Counted from the first letter of the stretch, positions 25,489-34,784 are shown. The stretch: DNA of 64,000 nt from CAYSRM01 sp964475205 (GCA_964475205.1 CAYYVQ010000004.1:34175-98174), one strand, 5' to 3'. Translations and numbers: made by a program. Notes: generated by a model not told the origin, from the letters alone.

Positions 25489-26829
25489 CTATAATCCTGC
25501 CAGGGTGTCTCGTACTATTTCAGACACTGTGGGATGGGGAAACACCATTTCTCTGACATCACGCGAGCGCAAGCCCGATTCAATCATTGCAACTGCTCCG
25601 AAAATCATTTCCGAGCAAAGCCCGCCGGTCATGTGAATTCCCAGGATTTCATCGGTTCGGGCATTAACAACGACCTTGCAGATTCCCTGGGCATCTCCGT
25701 ATTCTGCAAGAAACCGTCCGTTGATTTTCATCGGAGCCTTTGCTGTCCTAACTTCATAGCCGTTTTCCTTTGCATCGGTTTCGGTCATTCCGCAACCAGC
25801 GCATTCAGGAATGCTGTAGACCGCCCATGGAATAGCGTCAAACCGCATATTCTGTTTTTCTCCGAACATGTTATTCACTGCAACCTCGCCCATACGTGAA
25901 GCCGAATGAGCCAGGAGCGATCTGCCCGTAACATCGCCAATCGCGTAAACGTCGGGAACACTTGTCTCCATACGGTCGTTGACCTTTATTCCGGACTTTC
26001 CTGTATCGATACCCACTTCTTCGAATCCGCAATCAGCCAGGTTCGGTTTCCGGCCGCAAGCCATTACTACAATGTCAGCCTCCACTGATTCCTTTTTATC
26101 TTTCCTGGTGAATTCCACGCCCTGTTCTGTGATTGCCTCCACTTTTGCGTTAAGATGGAATTTTACATTCTTCAACGCCCGTCGCAGAACCTTTGCCACA
26201 TCGGCATCGGCGAAAGGCGTTATTTCAGGCATCATTTCTATGACGTGCACTTCCTTTTCGAAAGCGCTGAAGAAACTTGCAAATTCGATACCAATGGCGC
26301 CTCCGCCTATCACAACTACTTTTTCGGGCATGGACTCTATGCTCAAAACTCCAGAACTGTTAAGCACGTTACTTCCATCGGCGCCCGGAATCGGAAGGTC
26401 GACCGGAGAAGAACCGGTGGCGATAAGAATTTTATCAGCGCTGTAGCATTCACCGTCCACTGTGACCTCGTTTGCCGCGACCATTTTTCCCTGTCCTTTA
26501 ACAACATCAACTTTGTTTTTCTTCATCAGGAACTCGACGCCTGAACGAAGCCGGCTTATCACATCCTCCTTGCGTTTCATGGCTGCCTTCAGGTCGAATG
26601 ACGCGCTGGTGAATGAGACGCCGTATTCGCCTGCTTCTCTGACATGCGCGTAATGTTTGGCCGAGCTGAGCAAGGTCTTGGAAGGGATACAACCCTCGTT
26701 AAGACAGACTCCGCCAAGTTCCGCTTTTTCGATAAGAAGCGTCGACTTGCCCATGGCGCCTGCTTTCTCTGCCGCAACATAGCCGCCCGGGCCAGCTCCC
26801 ATGATAATCAGATCATATTTTTTGCTCAT
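25489..26829 (-). CDS. lpdA: dihydrolipoyl dehydrogenase (E3)
   Basis: 446 aa flavoprotein that reoxidises the dihydrolipoyl group of E2 with NAD. FAD-binding GAGPGGYVAAEKAG (11-24), redox disulfide GGVCLNEGCIPSK (Cys42, Cys47), NAD-binding VVIGGGAIGIEFASFF, FAD-binding YAIGDVTG, and the catalytic His-Glu pair in FPHPTVSEIVRD at the C-terminus are all present. It lies between E2 (with a family B repeat in the 219-bp gap) and E1. The complete motif set leaves little doubt about the activity. Confidence 0.95.
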   Translation of the reverse strand: MSKKYDLIIMGAGPGGYVAAEKAGAMGKSTLLIEKAELGGVCLNEGCIPSKTLLSSAKHYAHVREAGEYGVSFTSASFDLKAAMKRKEDVISRLRSGVEFLMKKNKVDVVKGQGKMVAANEVTVDGECYSADKILIATGSSPVDLPIPGADGSNVLNSSGVLSIESMPEKVVVIGGGAIGIEFASFFSAFEKEVHVIEMMPEITPFADADVAKVLRRALKNVKFHLNAKVEAITEQGVEFTRKDKKESVEADIVVMACGRKPNLADCGFEEVGIDTGKSGIKVNDRMETSVPDVYAIGDVTGRSLLAHSASRMGEVAVNNMFGEKQNMRFDAIPWAVYSIPECAGCGMTETDAKENGYEVRTAKAPMKINGRFLAEYGDAQGICKVVVNARTDEILGIHMTGGLCSEMIFGAVAMIESGLRSRDVREMVFPHPTVSEIVRDTLAGL

Positions 26830-26867
26830 GTCATCCCTTTATCGTCTGGTTAATTAAAATGCCTTAG

Positions 26868-27040
26868 CCTGATCTATTCATCAACTTCGCAATGAGAGTG
26901 CGCAGGTTGCTTTAGATCAATGGCTTTGCGCGGATAGCCGGGTGAAGGCGTATGAACATACGTCAAGATCGGCTGGCCAGCAAAGTCTTTGAGATTAAGT
27001 GACATGCACACTCGTAATAGATTTTTATGAATAGATCAGG
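26868..27040. repeat. family B dispersed repeat, copy 1
   Basis: 173 bp bounded by perfect 14-bp inverted repeats CCTGATCTATTCAT (26868-26881) and ATGAATAGATCAGG (27027-27040). An internal hairpin CGTATGAACATACG is near 26949. It lies in the E2-E3 gap and resembles a miniature inverted-repeat element without coding capacity. Confidence 0.85.
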
Positions 27041-27048
27041 TTAGTTTA

Positions 27049-28341
27049 TCAGCCCTCTGAGTTGAGAACTTTTTCAAGATTAAACTGTTCGATCGCCACA
27101 CACAGCCCCTGCAGAAAGCGCGCGGCCGGGGCGCCGTCAACAGCCTGATGGTTGAAAGTCAGGGAAAGTCCCATATGCGGCGCAAACGCCACTTCACCGG
27201 TTTCCTTCGAGACAACCGGGCGCGACTGAACGGCGCAGACGCCAAGGATTCCCACTTCCGGCGCGTTAAGTATCGGGGTAAAGCTCTCGATCCCGAGCAT
27301 CCCCAGGTTCGTCACGGTGAATGTGCCGCCGTTAAGTTCGTCAGGCATAATCCGACCTTCGCGACATGCATTGGTTATGCGTTTTGCCTCGGATGATATT
27401 TCCGTGAGTGATATTTTGTTTGCGGATCGTATCGGGGGGACCATCAGCCCCTTCTCAGTATCAACTGCCAGGCCCAGGTTGACATCGTCGTATTCGAAAA
27501 TACGTTCACCCAGATGGTGCGCATTCAGGTAGGGATATTCCGGCAGAGTGCGCGCGAGGATATACGCCAGAAGATCCGTTATTGTTATATTCTTAAGCCC
27601 TGACTCTTCAGGGCTGGCCTTGAGTTGTTTCCTGGCCTTCAGCAATGCGCTCACATTTGCGGAAGAATTCAAAGTAAGCTGTGCTGTGTATTGCAGAGAC
27701 TCATACATGCGCGAACCGATAAGCTTGCGTATGCCTTTAAAAGGTATTTCGCGACCCGGCCCCACGGGCTCGAGATCGGCAAACGGCAAAGCTGATGACG
27801 GTGATTCACCCGGCCGGGTTTTCGGCATGGCCTCGCCGCGTAAAGCCGCTTTCACATCGCGTTCGATTATCCTGCCGCCCGGACCGCTTCCCGCTATACC
27901 GGTCATATCGATGCCCCTGCGACCGGCAAGAATTCGAGCGCGGGGCGAGATACCTGCGCCTTCAACAGCTTCCACGGCCTGTCCGACGCTCTGAACAGGC
28001 GACTGAGGCGCAGCGCCTGCCGGTTCGGCCTCAGGCACAAGCCCTGCCCCGGCGGCTTTTGCGATTGCTTCCTTGTCCGGCGCCAGGGCATCGACATTTT
28101 CGCCCTCTTCTCCAACTGCCGCGATAACCGTCAGCACCGGCACATCATCGCCCTCTTCGAAGAACTGCTTCAGCAGTATGCCCTCGGATGGCGCTTCTAT
28201 TTCAAACGTGGCCTTATCGGTTTCAACAGCGCAGATTGGTTCGCCTGTGCTGACTTTCTCGCCTTCTTTTTTGAGCCATTCATTAATTATGCATGATTCA
28301 ACTGTATTGCCCTGTTTAGGCAGTAGAACTTCTTTCGCCAT
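27049..28341 (-). CDS. 2-oxoacid dehydrogenase E2, dihydrolipoyl acyltransferase
   Basis: About 430 aa. One N-terminal lipoyl domain with the lipoylation lysine in ETDKATFEIEAPSEG (Lys43), an Ala/Pro/Glu-rich linker, a peripheral-subunit-binding domain (SPRARILAGRRGIDMTGIAG, near 135) and a C-terminal acyltransferase domain with the catalytic FNHQAVDGAPAARFL. The frame is open to 28407, but ATG 28341 has an AAGGAG site 9 bp upstream and begins at the usual lipoyl-domain start (MAKEVLLPKQG). The gene follows the DeoR regulator and precedes E3 and E1, so transfer of an acyl group to CoA in this complex is clear; the acyl specificity is not. Confidence 0.93.
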   Translation of the reverse strand: MAKEVLLPKQGNTVESCIINEWLKKEGEKVSTGEPICAVETDKATFEIEAPSEGILLKQFFEEGDDVPVLTVIAAVGEEGENVDALAPDKEAIAKAAGAGLVPEAEPAGAAPQSPVQSVGQAVEAVEGAGISPRARILAGRRGIDMTGIAGSGPGGRIIERDVKAALRGEAMPKTRPGESPSSALPFADLEPVGPGREIPFKGIRKLIGSRMYESLQYTAQLTLNSSANVSALLKARKQLKASPEESGLKNITITDLLAYILARTLPEYPYLNAHHLGERIFEYDDVNLGLAVDTEKGLMVPPIRSANKISLTEISSEAKRITNACREGRIMPDELNGGTFTVTNLGMLGIESFTPILNAPEVGILGVCAVQSRPVVSKETGEVAFAPHMGLSLTFNHQAVDGAPAARFLQGLCVAIEQFNLEKVLNSEG

Positions 28342-28379
28342 TACTATCTTCTCCTTTTTGCCCGCCTGTTTCAGGATAG

Positions 28380-29126
28380 TCAGGCAAGCCGGCACTCTAC
28401 GCCGCAACTCTCTATTTCGCTTTTGTTTGCCCCGATCCCAGGGTCTGTTATCACCATGTCAATTTTTGAAAGTTCCAGAACCTTGACAAAGCCCGCCTTG
28501 CCGTATTTTGATGAATCAGCCAGAAGCACGGTTTTTTCCGCGTGTGCCGACATTTTGTTCACTATTTCCGCGCCTTCAACAAGGTGCGTTGTAAGACCTG
28601 ACGCCACAGAGAAACCGTCTGTTCCAACGAAAGCAACAGAGACATGGAACTGCTCCAGGCTGCGCAACGCATTTGGCCCGACAAGCGATTCGGTTTCAGG
28701 CCTGAATTCACCTCCGACCATGGTAAGATGAAGCCCCGGGTTGATCCGCGCATGAGTAAGGATGAGTGTCGAGTTGGTAACAATCCGTATATCCCGCTTA
28801 CCCAGCAGGTACCTGGCAATCATGGCTGTGGTGGTCCCAGCCTCTACCATTATCGTGTCGCCGTCTTTAACCAGCCCGGCAGCCGCCTGAGCGATTCTTC
28901 TTTTTTCGTCATCATACTGCTTCCGCCGTTCCAGTATTCCCGGATGAAAAGCCGGCAGCGCTCCGCCCCTGGTTCGGACTATAATGCCCTTTTCCGCCAG
29001 CCGGTTAAGATCGCTGCGAACAGTCACAGCAGACACATCCAGCTCCCTGGCTATATCCGCATTGCTGATATTCGGGTTATCCGACAGTAAAGAAACTATT
29101 TTCTTTTCTCTTTCTAACAAGGCCAC
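28380..29126 (-). CDS. DeoR/GlpR-family transcriptional regulator
   Basis: 248 aa. N-terminal DeoR helix-turn-helix (NISNADIARELDVSAVTVRSDLNRLAEKG, residues 18-46) and the C-terminal sugar-phosphate isomerase-like sensor domain with IMVEAGTTTAMIARYL near 95 and TDGFSVASGLTTHLVEGAEI near 165. It is the first gene of the dehydrogenase operon and stops just before the E2 ribosome binding site, so it probably senses a phosphorylated sugar or glycolytic intermediate and controls the complex. The ligand is not known. Confidence 0.9.
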   Translation of the reverse strand: MALLEREKKIVSLLSDNPNISNADIARELDVSAVTVRSDLNRLAEKGIIVRTRGGALPAFHPGILERRKQYDDEKRRIAQAAAGLVKDGDTIMVEAGTTTAMIARYLLGKRDIRIVTNSTLILTHARINPGLHLTMVGGEFRPETESLVGPNALRSLEQFHVSVAFVGTDGFSVASGLTTHLVEGAEIVNKMSAHAEKTVLLADSSKYGKAGFVKVLELSKIDMVITDPGIGANKSEIESCGVECRLA

Positions 29127-29210
29127 TATGAGCTCCTATTTGCTTTCGTATGACTTTCGTCAGCTTTGCATAATTCATTATAGGGGTAATTATGTCAAGT
29201 ATTCCATTCA

Positions 29211-29404
29211 GCAATTCTCATTATGGCCTCTTCCCCAAAAACCTGTTGGAATGAGGGTGTGCGTAGTAGCGCGGGCTTCACCGAAGCCCAGCGCTGTTCG
29301 GGCCTCGGCTTTCGGTGAAGCCGGGCCTACTCGCGCGTGGCGGCAATATCGTGCCGGATCTCCCGCCAGACCAGACGTGGCAAAATGGCGATAATTAGAA
29401 TCGC
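29211..29404. repeat. family A dispersed repeat, copy 1
   Basis: 194 bp. Left end GCAATTCTCATTATGGCC (29211-29228); right end an imperfect inverted copy ending at 29404. The interior holds self-complementary GGGCTTCACCGAAGCCC and GGCTTTCGGTGAAGCC segments, giving strong hairpins. No coding capacity. It lies upstream of the deoR gene start. Confidence 0.85.
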
Positions 29405-29430
29405 TGCATTCCATTCACAAAAAACTCTAA

Positions 29431-29603
29431 CCTGATGTATTCGTTACCTTTGTAATGAGAGTGCGCAGGTTGCTTTAGGTCAATGGCTTTGCACAGATAG
29501 CCGGGTGAAGACGTATGAATATACGTCAAGATCGGTTCGCCGGCAAATTCGTTGAGATAAAGTGACATGCAGACTCGTAATAGATGTTTATGAATAGATC
29601 AGG
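29431..29603. repeat. family B dispersed repeat, copy 2
   Basis: 173 bp, the same length as copy 1. The left end differs slightly (CCTGATGTATTCGT); the right end ATGAATAGATCAGG is identical. It lies 26 bp from the family A copy, so the gap between deoR and the MgtC gene is made of two adjacent repeat elements. Confidence 0.85.
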
Positions 29604-29692
29604 TTAATCTAAACTTCTCAAATTAATCAGATCAGAATTGATTTCCTGCCTATCCGCAGGTATCGTTTTCAGTCTGGAGGGAGAGTGGCGAC

Positions 29693-30175
29693 ATGGAACC
29701 AATTGATTTAACTCCTCATTCACCGTGGGGAATGATTTTACGACTTCTGATGTCATGTTTGCTTGGCGGATCTCTTGGTATTCAGCGGGAACTGACCCGG
29801 CACCCGGCAGGATTGCGGACGCATATGCTTGTGGCTTTAAGTTCAACCGGACTCGTGCTCGTAGGGCTGATTCTACTGGAAAATGCCGGAGAGAATGCAA
29901 ACGCAGAGCTGGCGCGTATTATTCAAGGTGTTGTTACGGGAGTGGGCTTTATCGGCGCGGGCGCAATCATACGCGAAGGCTTCAGTATTCACGGTCTTAC
30001 AACTGCCGCTTCGCTCTGGATGGCATGCGCGTTGGGCATCATAGTAGGACTGGACGCGTTTCTTCTTGCAACAGTAACTGCGACAATCGCTATCATTCTG
30101 CTTCTCTTGCCGCATCATGAAGAGGGCAAGAAGGCTCGGAAAAACGATCAACCTGATGAACAGCATACCCGCTGA
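29693..30175 (+). CDS. MgtC/SapB-family membrane protein
   Basis: 160 aa with about four hydrophobic segments. The family signature is seen in LLGGSLGIQRELTRHPAGLRTHMLVALSS (residues 20-48) and GVGFIGAGAIIREGFSIHGLTTAASLW (85-111). The C-terminal ACT-like extension of Salmonella MgtC is missing; the short form is the common SapB type. A strong site GGAGGGAGAG precedes the ATG. MgtC-like proteins are linked to growth at low Mg2+ and to inhibition of the F-type ATPase in pathogens; the role in an environmental bacterium is not defined. It is a single gene between repeats. Confidence 0.9.
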   Translation: MEPIDLTPHSPWGMILRLLMSCLLGGSLGIQRELTRHPAGLRTHMLVALSSTGLVLVGLILLENAGENANAELARIIQGVVTGVGFIGAGAIIREGFSIHGLTTAASLWMACALGIIVGLDAFLLATVTATIAIILLLLPHHEEGKKARKNDQPDEQHTR

Positions 30176-30188
30176 ATTCTCAATCAGC

Positions 30189-30370
30189 TAACCCGCATAT
30201 CTCACAGGATTTCGCAGTGTGAGCGTGGAAAGCGCTGCTGCGGGGGTGCGAATTGGTAAAACGCCGGAGCAGCCGTATAGAAATACTGCAATCTGGGGTT
30301 TTGTCAATTTGTGCCGTCGCAGTGGCGCTATCCGCGCTCGCAGCAGGAATTCTGTGAGATATGCGGGCTA
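30189..30370. repeat. family C dispersed repeat with terminal inverted repeats
   Basis: 182 bp. The left end TAACCCGCATATCTCACAGG and the right end, read inverted (TAGCCCGCATATCTCACAGA), match in 18 of 20 positions. No coding capacity. It lies just upstream of the glycosylase gene and may carry part of its 5' region. Single ends recur at 21506 and 34737. Confidence 0.75.
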
Positions 30371-30409
30371 AAACGGACGTTTACGCGCAACTTCAGAGAG
30401 ACAGGGCAT

Positions 30410-31177
30410 ATGACGGAAAATGATTCAAAAATTGCCGGTGCGATGCTTCTGGCGGCAAAAACGCTAAGGGAAGAGACAGAAAGCCTTGCACTGCAACGTG
30501 ATATAACCTGCGTTTATAATCCGCTGAGGTATGCATGGGAACCGTACAGTCAATATGTAAATAAATGGGCAGGGGACAGGAAAAAAGTCCTTTTTCTTGG
30601 TATGAACCCCGGCCCCTGGGGCATGGCCCAGGTTGGTGTCCCGTTCGGCGAGATCACACTCGTACGCGAATGGATAGGAGTCAGCGGCAGAGTATCCCAG
30701 CCTTCTATTCTTCACCCCAAGAAACCGATTATGGGCTTTTCCTGTAAACGCTCAGAAGTAAGCGGGCGCAGGCTATGGTCCTTTTTCGCCGAGAAATTCA
30801 ACTCACCGGATAATTTTTTTAAATGCCATTTTGTAGAAAATTATTGCCCCTTGCTTTTCATGGAAGAAAACGGGAAGAACCGAACTCCTGACAAGCTCCC
30901 TTCAGAAGAAAGAGAAAGACTTTACCTTACTTGCGACAAGCATCTCCGGAAAATCGTCAATCTTCTACAACCATCCTGGGTGGTCGGCATCGGCGCATTT
31001 GCCGAAAAACGGGCAACAGTTGCATTGAGAGAATTCGACAGCGTGAATATCGCGCGCATCCTGCATCCGAGCCCCGCAAGTCCGGCTGCCAATCGCGGAT
31101 GGAGCTCGCAGGCAGAGCAACAACTAATTCAACAGGGTGTATGGCCGTTACAGGACAAAGTCACATACAACGTTTAA
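30410..31177 (+). CDS. SMUG1-type single-strand-selective uracil-DNA glycosylase
   Basis: 255 aa from the chosen ATG (the frame is open from 30311, but the first 33 codons lie partly in the family C repeat and are not conserved-looking). SMUG1 hallmarks: the active-site motif FLGMNPGPWGMAQVGVPFG near residue 65 and the C-terminal DNA-intercalation motif HPSPASPAANRGW near 225. It excises uracil and oxidised pyrimidines from DNA in base-excision repair. The single gene is convergent with mnmG, whose stop is 18 bp away. Bacterial SMUG1 is less common than Ung, but the motifs are clear. Confidence 0.92.
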   Translation: MTENDSKIAGAMLLAAKTLREETESLALQRDITCVYNPLRYAWEPYSQYVNKWAGDRKKVLFLGMNPGPWGMAQVGVPFGEITLVREWIGVSGRVSQPSILHPKKPIMGFSCKRSEVSGRRLWSFFAEKFNSPDNFFKCHFVENYCPLLFMEENGKNRTPDKLPSEERERLYLTCDKHLRKIVNLLQPSWVVGIGAFAEKRATVALREFDSVNIARILHPSPASPAANRGWSSQAEQQLIQQGVWPLQDKVTYNV

Positions 31178-31195
31178 CGGTCAAGGTTTTCAATC

Positions 31196-33055
31196 TCATT
31201 CAAATTTGGTTTTCAATAATACCGAAATTACAGCTATATCGGCAGGACTGATTCCTGGAATTCTGCCGGCCTGGCCAAGAGTTCTCGGCCTTACCTTCGC
31301 CAATTTCTCCCTGGCTTCAATCCGTAGCTGTCGCATGGACTGGTAATCCAATGTCGCCGGAATCACCTGCCTGTCCAACTCAGCGGATGTTTCAATTTTA
31401 CTTAATTCGCGTTTAATATATCCCTCGTACTTAACGCGAATCTCAACCTGCTCTTTTATTTCTTCGGGTAACTCGTTGTTAGCTGCCTGCAACATGGAAT
31501 ACGAGATTTCAGGCCGCCGAAGCATTTCGGCCATTGTCCGGCCGCCGGACCGACAGGTATTCAGCCTGTTGATTTCCTTCTGAATCAATTGCGCTTCCTT
31601 TTCTACCGACTTAATGTACCGCGACGGCACAATTCCAATTTCCCGGGCAAGCCCTATCATTCTGTACGGAGCATTATCCTGACGCAGAAGCAGCCTTCTC
31701 TCCGCACGTGAAGTAAACATTCTATATGGTTCGTCCGTGCCCTTAGTCACCAGATCATCTATTAAAACGCCAATATACGCATCGTTTCTGCTTATCTGTA
31801 AACAATTCCTGCAGCCGGCTTTTCTCGCAGCATTAACACCGGCAAAAAATCCCTGGGCGGCAGCCTCCTCATAGCCCGTAGTCCCATTGATCTGCCCTGC
31901 AAGAAAAAGCCCTTCCACTTTCTTGGACTCCAACGTCTCATATAACTCCCTGGGATCCACAAAATCATATTCAATAGCATACGCATACTCCAGAATACGG
32001 GCCTTCTCCAGACCAGGGATTGAACTGATCAACTTTTCCTGTACGTCGCGCGGCAGACTATTTGAGATGCCATTCGGATAAATAAGATCGGTTGTTCTAC
32101 CCTCTGGCTCTACAAAAACATGATGCCTGTCCCGATCCGGAAATTTCACAATTTTATCCTCTACCGATGGACAATAACGGACGCCCGTGCCCTCAATGGC
32201 GCCTCCGTAAAGAGAGCTGCGCTCAAGATTCTCCCTTATGATTCTGTGGGTTTCCCGTGTAGTATGAGTAAGATAGCACTTTAGCTGGCTTGAACCCGGG
32301 TGCCACGGCTGTAAATCCCGCGACCAATGTTCCACGTGGAACATTTTCATATTTCTATTGACTTCCCAGGAGAAAAAAGGCGCAGGATCACGCCCCGTCT
32401 GTGGCTCCATCGAGGAATAGTCCAGGGTATTTTTGTGGAGACGGGCAGGGGTTCCGGTTTTTAACCTTGCCATCTCAAAGCCTCTTTTGCGAAGAAATAT
32501 CCCGAGCGCATCGGCGGATTGTTCGCCTTTTCTTCCGCCTTTTTCTGATTCCTGTCCCATATGTATTCGTCCGCCCAGAAAAGTGCCCGGCGTGAGAACG
32601 ATAGTCTGAGCGTTGAATTCCCTGCCGTCACCTGTTCTGACTCCCGATGCATGCTTTTTCCGGTCTATGATGATTTCTGCGGCGTTGCCTTCAATGATTT
32701 GAAGGTTATCTGTAGCCATACACAGCGCTACCATCCTCCGGGAATAAGCTGTTTTGTCGCATTGGGCCCTGTTTGCACGTACGGCGGGTCCCTTTCGTGT
32801 ATTAAGAACACGGAATTGAATGCCAGTATAGTCAGCATTTCTGGCAATCTCACCGCCGAGAGCGTCAATTTCAAATACCAGGTGAGATTTAGCGATGCCG
32901 CCTATTGACGGATTGCATGACATTCTGGCCAGGGCATCGGTCTTCATTGTCAAAAGGAGAGTCTTTGCACCAAGCCGGGCTGAAGCCAGCGCGGCTTCGC
33001 AGCCCGCATGGCCGCCACCGACGACAAGGACGTCAAATTGTGTTAAAGTGGTCAT
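31196..33055 (-). CDS. mnmG: tRNA U34 carboxymethylaminomethyl modification enzyme MnmG (GidA)
   Basis: 619 aa. FAD-binding start VVGGGHAGCEAALASARLGAKT, the PSIGGIAKSHLVFEIDALGG block, the CYLTHTT...HRIIRENLERSSLYGG region and the helical C-terminus ending in an RPRTLGQAGRIPGISPADIA motif. With MnmE it adds the carboxymethylaminomethyl group at U34 of several tRNAs. Between PFFSW and the CYLTHT block there are about 20 extra residues compared with E. coli; this insertion contains MFHVEH, encoded by a perfect parS-like palindrome. mnmE lies upstream on the same strand with a 224-bp gap that shows no gene. Confidence 0.96.
   Translation of the reverse strand: MTTLTQFDVLVVGGGHAGCEAALASARLGAKTLLLTMKTDALARMSCNPSIGGIAKSHLVFEIDALGGEIARNADYTGIQFRVLNTRKGPAVRANRAQCDKTAYSRRMVALCMATDNLQIIEGNAAEIIIDRKKHASGVRTGDGREFNAQTIVLTPGTFLGGRIHMGQESEKGGRKGEQSADALGIFLRKRGFEMARLKTGTPARLHKNTLDYSSMEPQTGRDPAPFFSWEVNRNMKMFHVEHWSRDLQPWHPGSSQLKCYLTHTTRETHRIIRENLERSSLYGGAIEGTGVRYCPSVEDKIVKFPDRDRHHVFVEPEGRTTDLIYPNGISNSLPRDVQEKLISSIPGLEKARILEYAYAIEYDFVDPRELYETLESKKVEGLFLAGQINGTTGYEEAAAQGFFAGVNAARKAGCRNCLQISRNDAYIGVLIDDLVTKGTDEPYRMFTSRAERRLLLRQDNAPYRMIGLAREIGIVPSRYIKSVEKEAQLIQKEINRLNTCRSGGRTMAEMLRRPEISYSMLQAANNELPEEIKEQVEIRVKYEGYIKRELSKIETSAELDRQVIPATLDYQSMRQLRIEAREKLAKVRPRTLGQAGRIPGISPADIAVISVLLKTKFE
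32326..32345. promoter_or_regulatory. parS: parS-like ParB binding site inside mnmG
   Basis: AATGTTCCACGTGGAACATT is a perfect 20-bp palindrome. Its core TGTTCCACGTGGAACA is identical to parS sites known from gamma- and alphaproteobacteria and one step from the Bacillus consensus. ParB clamps load there for chromosome segregation; such sites cluster near oriC. In frame it encodes MFHVEH of MnmG. Confidence 0.85.
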
Positions 33056-33279
33056 TATACCTTTACATATTCCGTTGAAACCCGGTCATTCCCAAACAAT
33101 ATTCTATTTTCATAATCCAAATCACCATCATATCTTTGAGGCAGTCTTCGGCCACAACAAACGCGGCAGCAGGTTGATGAGCAACCTGATGTGCTCAACA
33201 GGCTCTACAGACTATATTATATCTGAAGCCTCAGGATCTTCTTCGGGATCTTTCAAAGAATACCTGGTCCGAAAAAATC

Positions 33280-34647
33280 CTATTTCCCTAAGCAAAAGCA
33301 CGAAAAAATTGAGTCCAACAGCTCTGTATGGTAGGTTTTGCCCAGAATCAAGCCGATCTGTTCCGCGGTTTCCCGGAGATAGCTGATAGCAAAAACAAGC
33401 TGCTGTTCCTGATGATCATCAAGAAGAGCTTCACACTGTTTAACAGCGTCTAACGCGTTGTTAATATGGGTCTTATGCCTCGCTGAAATTGTAACTTTGT
33501 CTTCCGGCAGATTGGCTATCTGCAGCGTTGAGCTTAATGCGCTCTTAATCTGCTCAACATTCCGGTCGTTGCGAAGGCTGCACCTGACTACTGACCGTCC
33601 CTCAACATCCGCTGGACTGATAATATCACCAAGGTCCGTTTTGTTGGCTACAATCACTGTGCATTCTTTTTTACAATATTGGAGCGTTGCCTTGTCTTCC
33701 TCCCTTATGCCTTGAGAAGCGTCAATCACGTACAATACCATGTCAGCCCTTCGTACGAAATCTTCCGCTCTTTTTATGCCATCCTGCTCGATACGGCAAT
33801 CTGAAACACGCAATCCGGCGGTATCTACAAGTCGGACAGGAATTCCATCAACACTGAATTCCTCCTCAACGGTATCGCGGGTAGTCCCAGGACGTTCATT
33901 CACTATGGCCCGGTCGATTCCAAGCAGCGAATTCAGCAGGGTTGATTTTCCAGCGTTTGGTAATCCGCATATGACAACCAAGGCTCCATCGCGCAACAGG
34001 TGTCCCTCATGCCATGTCTTCAGCAGCCGGTCAAGATCACATCTTATTCCACGAATCGAATGTCCAAGCTCCGGCCATTGAATTGGAGGAATATCATACT
34101 CATCAAAGTCCAAGGCCGCTTCCATATTGGCGCAAAGTTTTATTGTATCGCCGTATATGTTTGCTATCCGGTCACTTACCGACCCTTTTATCTGCTCTAT
34201 GGCCGCAGCTGCAGAACGTTCTGTTCTAGAGCAAATAAGGTCTGCTACTGCTTCGGCCTGCACAAGATCTATGCGGCCGTTGAGAAAAGCGCGTTTCGTA
34301 AATTCGCCTGACTCTGCCGGACGGGCGCCCGCCTGTATGACTTGATCCAGGATCCGGCCTGAGGACATTGCTCCTCCGTGAACCTGTATTTCCACCAGAT
34401 CTTCAGTCGTATAGCTCGAAGGACTTCTATAGACGAGTAAAATGGCCTCGTCGAGTATCTCGCCGCTGCCTTCGTTACGGATTTGTCCATAGGCAAAACT
34501 GTTTGCCCGCATCGTGGAGGGTCTGCGTCCGATAAAAAGTCTGTCAGCTATTGAAAGACTTTCCGGGCCTGAAACCCTGACAATGGATATTCCGGCTTTG
34601 CCGGGGGCGGTAGCAATTGCCGCAATAGTATCGTTTCTATGCTTCAT
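33280..34647 (-). CDS. mnmE: tRNA modification GTPase MnmE (TrmE)
   Basis: 455 aa. N-terminal tetrahydrofolate-binding domain (TIAAIATAPGKAGISIVRVSG), a helical region and an inserted G domain: GLPNAGKSTLLNSLLG (P-loop), GTTRDTVEE (G2), DTAGLR (G3) and NKTDLG (G4). The C-terminus ends FCLGK, the conserved zinc-free Cys motif that takes part in the modification reaction. Partner of MnmG encoded downstream. The mnmE-mnmG pair near a parS site matches the origin-proximal arrangement known from many bacteria, although rsmG, parA and parB are not adjacent here. Confidence 0.96.
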   Translation of the reverse strand: MKHRNDTIAAIATAPGKAGISIVRVSGPESLSIADRLFIGRRPSTMRANSFAYGQIRNEGSGEILDEAILLVYRSPSSYTTEDLVEIQVHGGAMSSGRILDQVIQAGARPAESGEFTKRAFLNGRIDLVQAEAVADLICSRTERSAAAAIEQIKGSVSDRIANIYGDTIKLCANMEAALDFDEYDIPPIQWPELGHSIRGIRCDLDRLLKTWHEGHLLRDGALVVICGLPNAGKSTLLNSLLGIDRAIVNERPGTTRDTVEEEFSVDGIPVRLVDTAGLRVSDCRIEQDGIKRAEDFVRRADMVLYVIDASQGIREEDKATLQYCKKECTVIVANKTDLGDIISPADVEGRSVVRCSLRNDRNVEQIKSALSSTLQIANLPEDKVTISARHKTHINNALDAVKQCEALLDDHQEQQLVFAISYLRETAEQIGLILGKTYHTELLDSIFSCFCLGK

Positions 34648-34784
34648 ATGCGTCCCAATGCTATTTCAGCGGGCGGATTTCGTCAAGCGGGCTCGCTTTC
34701 ACAACAGTTTCCAGGCTCTCAGATTACGGCAATCGTAAACCCGCATTTGTCAAAGGATTTCGTAACAAGACGGAGAAATGTCTC

